Shown: positions 9,980 to 11,334 of the stretch, in pieces
Layout: each line of letters starts with the position of its first letter
How positions within the stretch are numbered: the first letter of the stretch is position 1
Source: Nocardioidaceae bacterium
GTDB lineage: Bacteria > Actinomycetota > Actinomycetes > Propionibacteriales > Nocardioidaceae
NCBI GenBank assembly: GCA_013811715.1
Contig: JACCUS010000019.1
Coordinates: forward strand, 1 to 11,334
Direction: 5' to 3'
DNA: 11,334 bases
Notes under the pieces: model-generated
The model's input: the letters and a program-made list of their open reading frames with translations, nothing else
Told to the model about the DNA's origin: nothing
Databases searched by the model: none
Program-made: the position numbers and the translations under genes

Positions 9980-9988
9980 TGACCGGTC

Positions 9989-11334
9989 ATGAACACCCTC
10001 CTTCACGCTGGCGCGGCCGGCCGCAGCTACGAGGTCAAGACGTACGGCTGCCAGATGAACGTGCACGACTCCGAGCGCCTCTCGGGCCTGCTCGAGGAGG
10101 CCGGCTACGTGCGGGCGGAGGGCGGCGGGGTCGCCGACGTCGTCGTCTTCAACACGTGTGCGGTGCGGGAGAACGCCGACAACCGGCTGTACGGGAACCT
10201 TGGCCACCTCGCCCCGGTCAAGGCGGCCAACGCGGGCATGCAGATCGCCGTCGGCGGCTGCCTCGCGCAGAAGGACAGGAGCGAGATCACCCGGCGTGCG
10301 CCGTGGGTCGACGTGGTCTTCGGCACCCACAACATCGGCTCGCTGCCGGTGCTGCTCGAACGGGCGCGCATCGCCGACGAGGCGCAGGTCGAGCTCCTCG
10401 ACTCGCTCGAGGTCTTCCCGTCGACCCTGCCGACCCGCCGCGACTCGGCGTACGCCGCCTGGGTCGCGATCAGCGTCGGCTGCAACAACACATGCACGTT
10501 CTGCATCGTGCCGTCGCTGCGCGGCACCGAGAAGGACCGGCGCCCGGGCGACGTGCTCGCGGAGATCGAGGCGCTGGTGGCCGAAGGTGTCGTCGAGGTC
10601 ACCCTGCTGGGCCAGAACGTCAACTCCTACGGCGTCGACTTCGGCGACCGGTTCGCCTTCGGCAAGCTGCTGCGCACGTGCGGTGAGGTCGACGGGCTGG
10701 AGCGGGTGCGGTTCACCTCGCCGCATCCGCGCGACTTCACCGACGACGTGATCGCCGCGATGGCCGAGACGCCGAACGTGATGCCGTCGTTGCACATGCC
10801 GTTGCAGTCGGGCTCAGACACCATGTTGAAGGCGATGCGTCGCTCCTACCGTCGAGACCGTTACCTGGGCATCCTCGAACGGGTGCGCGACTCGATCCCC
10901 GATGCGGCGATCACGACCGACATCATCGTCGGCTTCCCGGGCGAGAGCGAGGCCGACTTCGACGAGACGATGTCGATGGTGCGAGAGGCGCGGTTCAGCG
11001 GCGCTTTCACGTTCTTGTACTCCAAGCGTCCCGGCACCCCGGCCGCCACCATGGAAGGGCAGCTGCCGCGCGAGGTGGTGCAGGAGCGCTACGAGCGGCT
11101 CGTCGCGCTGGTCAACGACATCGCGTGGGAGCAGAACAGGGCGTTCGAGGGGCGTGCGGTCGAGGTGCTCGTCTCGGAGGGAGAGGGGCGCAAGGACGCC
11201 GCCACCCACCGACGCTCGGGCCGCGCCCGCGACAACCGGCTGGTGCACTTCGGGGCGGGGCAGGCGTCGATGCGGCCGGGGGACATGGTGACCGTCACCG
11301 TGACCCACGCGGCACCGCACCACCTGGTGTCGGA
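9989..11334 (+). CDS. miaB: tRNA-2-methylthio-N6-dimethylallyladenosine synthase MiaB (3' end missing)
   Basis: MiaB is a cytoplasmic radical-SAM methylthiotransferase that converts i6A37 to ms2i6A37 in tRNAs reading UNN codons. The open frame gives 448 residues and continues past the window edge. The N-terminal domain holds the three cysteines for the auxiliary Fe-S cluster: C21 (YGCQMN), C57 (NTCAVRE) and C91 (GGCLAQ). The radical-SAM motif CNNTCTFC (C165, C169, C172) is followed by IVPSLRGTEKDRRPGD, LLGQNVNSYG and MPLQSGSD, the normal MiaB signature. The TRAM domain begins around residue 385 (AFEGRAVEVLVSEGEGRKD). Family length suggests some 40-60 residues are missing at the 3' side. ATG 9989 is chosen because homology starts within 15 residues and a -10 box lies 9 nt upstream; no Shine-Dalgarno sequence is seen. 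It is divergent from the permease. Confidence 0.96.
   Translation, partial: MNTLLHAGAAGRSYEVKTYGCQMNVHDSERLSGLLEEAGYVRAEGGGVADVVVFNTCAVRENADNRLYGNLGHLAPVKAANAGMQIAVGGCLAQKDRSEITRRAPWVDVVFGTHNIGSLPVLLERARIADEAQVELLDSLEVFPSTLPTRRDSAYAAWVAISVGCNNTCTFCIVPSLRGTEKDRRPGDVLAEIEALVAEGVVEVTLLGQNVNSYGVDFGDRFAFGKLLRTCGEVDGLERVRFTSPHPRDFTDDVIAAMAETPNVMPSLHMPLQSGSDTMLKAMRRSYRRDRYLGILERVRDSIPDAAITTDIIVGFPGESEADFDETMSMVREARFSGAFTFLYSKRPGTPAATMEGQLPREVVQERYERLVALVNDIAWEQNRAFEGRAVEVLVSEGEGRKDAATHRRSGRARDNRLVHFGAGQASMRPGDMVTVTVTHAAPHHLVS

Noticed and set aside
8100..9992. 630-codon plus-strand frame antisense to the permease
   Set aside because: Highly Arg/Gln/Gly/Asp-rich, typical of the complement of a hydrophobic membrane protein; the minus strand carries APC motifs.

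Overview
The window is one continuous piece of a high-GC chromosome. G/C-ending codons, TANNNT -10 boxes sitting 6-9 nt before ATG codons (leaderless starts), and the order recA-recX-rny-...-miaB all point to an actinobacterium, plausibly a Nocardioides/Propionibacteriales-type organism. The genus assignment is inference. No rRNA, tRNA, insertion sequence or CRISPR array was seen.

Layout: (1) 33-3476, recA, a single 1147-codon frame carrying two separate inteins. The first (645-1736) lies at the site used by the Mycobacterium leprae RecA intein, the second (1875-3182) at the site used by the M. tuberculosis RecA intein. Removing both leaves a 347-residue RecA. (2) 3476-4123, recX, the RecA modulator, starting on the recA stop codon. 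(3) 4124-4425, a non-coding stretch with a good sigma70-type promoter and a long leader that can fold over the next ribosome binding site. (4) 4426-6144, rny, ribonuclease Y. (5) 6237-7241, a Nudix hydrolase fused to a GNAT acetyltransferase. (6) 7303-8418, a cytoplasmic sulfite-oxidase-family molybdopterin enzyme. (7) 8419-8582, a convergent spacer with a perfect 19-bp-arm hairpin and related repeats. (8) 8583-9821 on the minus strand, an APC-family amino acid permease preceded by four 17-bp repeats. (9) 9989 to the window end, miaB, lacking its C-terminus.

Functionally, recA-recX is a DNA repair/recombination operon whose output depends on two protein-splicing events. rny (mRNA turnover) and miaB (tRNA ms2i6A modification) are housekeeping RNA genes often found near recA-recX in actinobacteria. 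The block between them (Nudix-GNAT, molybdoenzyme, permease) looks like accessory genes inserted in that neighbourhood, each with its own promoter signals.

The least ordinary signals are the double-intein recA; the 17-bp repeats before the permease, which form a relay of six-codon mini-ORFs linked by ATGA stop/start overlaps; the SD-sequestering rny leader; and the convergent spacer with competing stem-loops.
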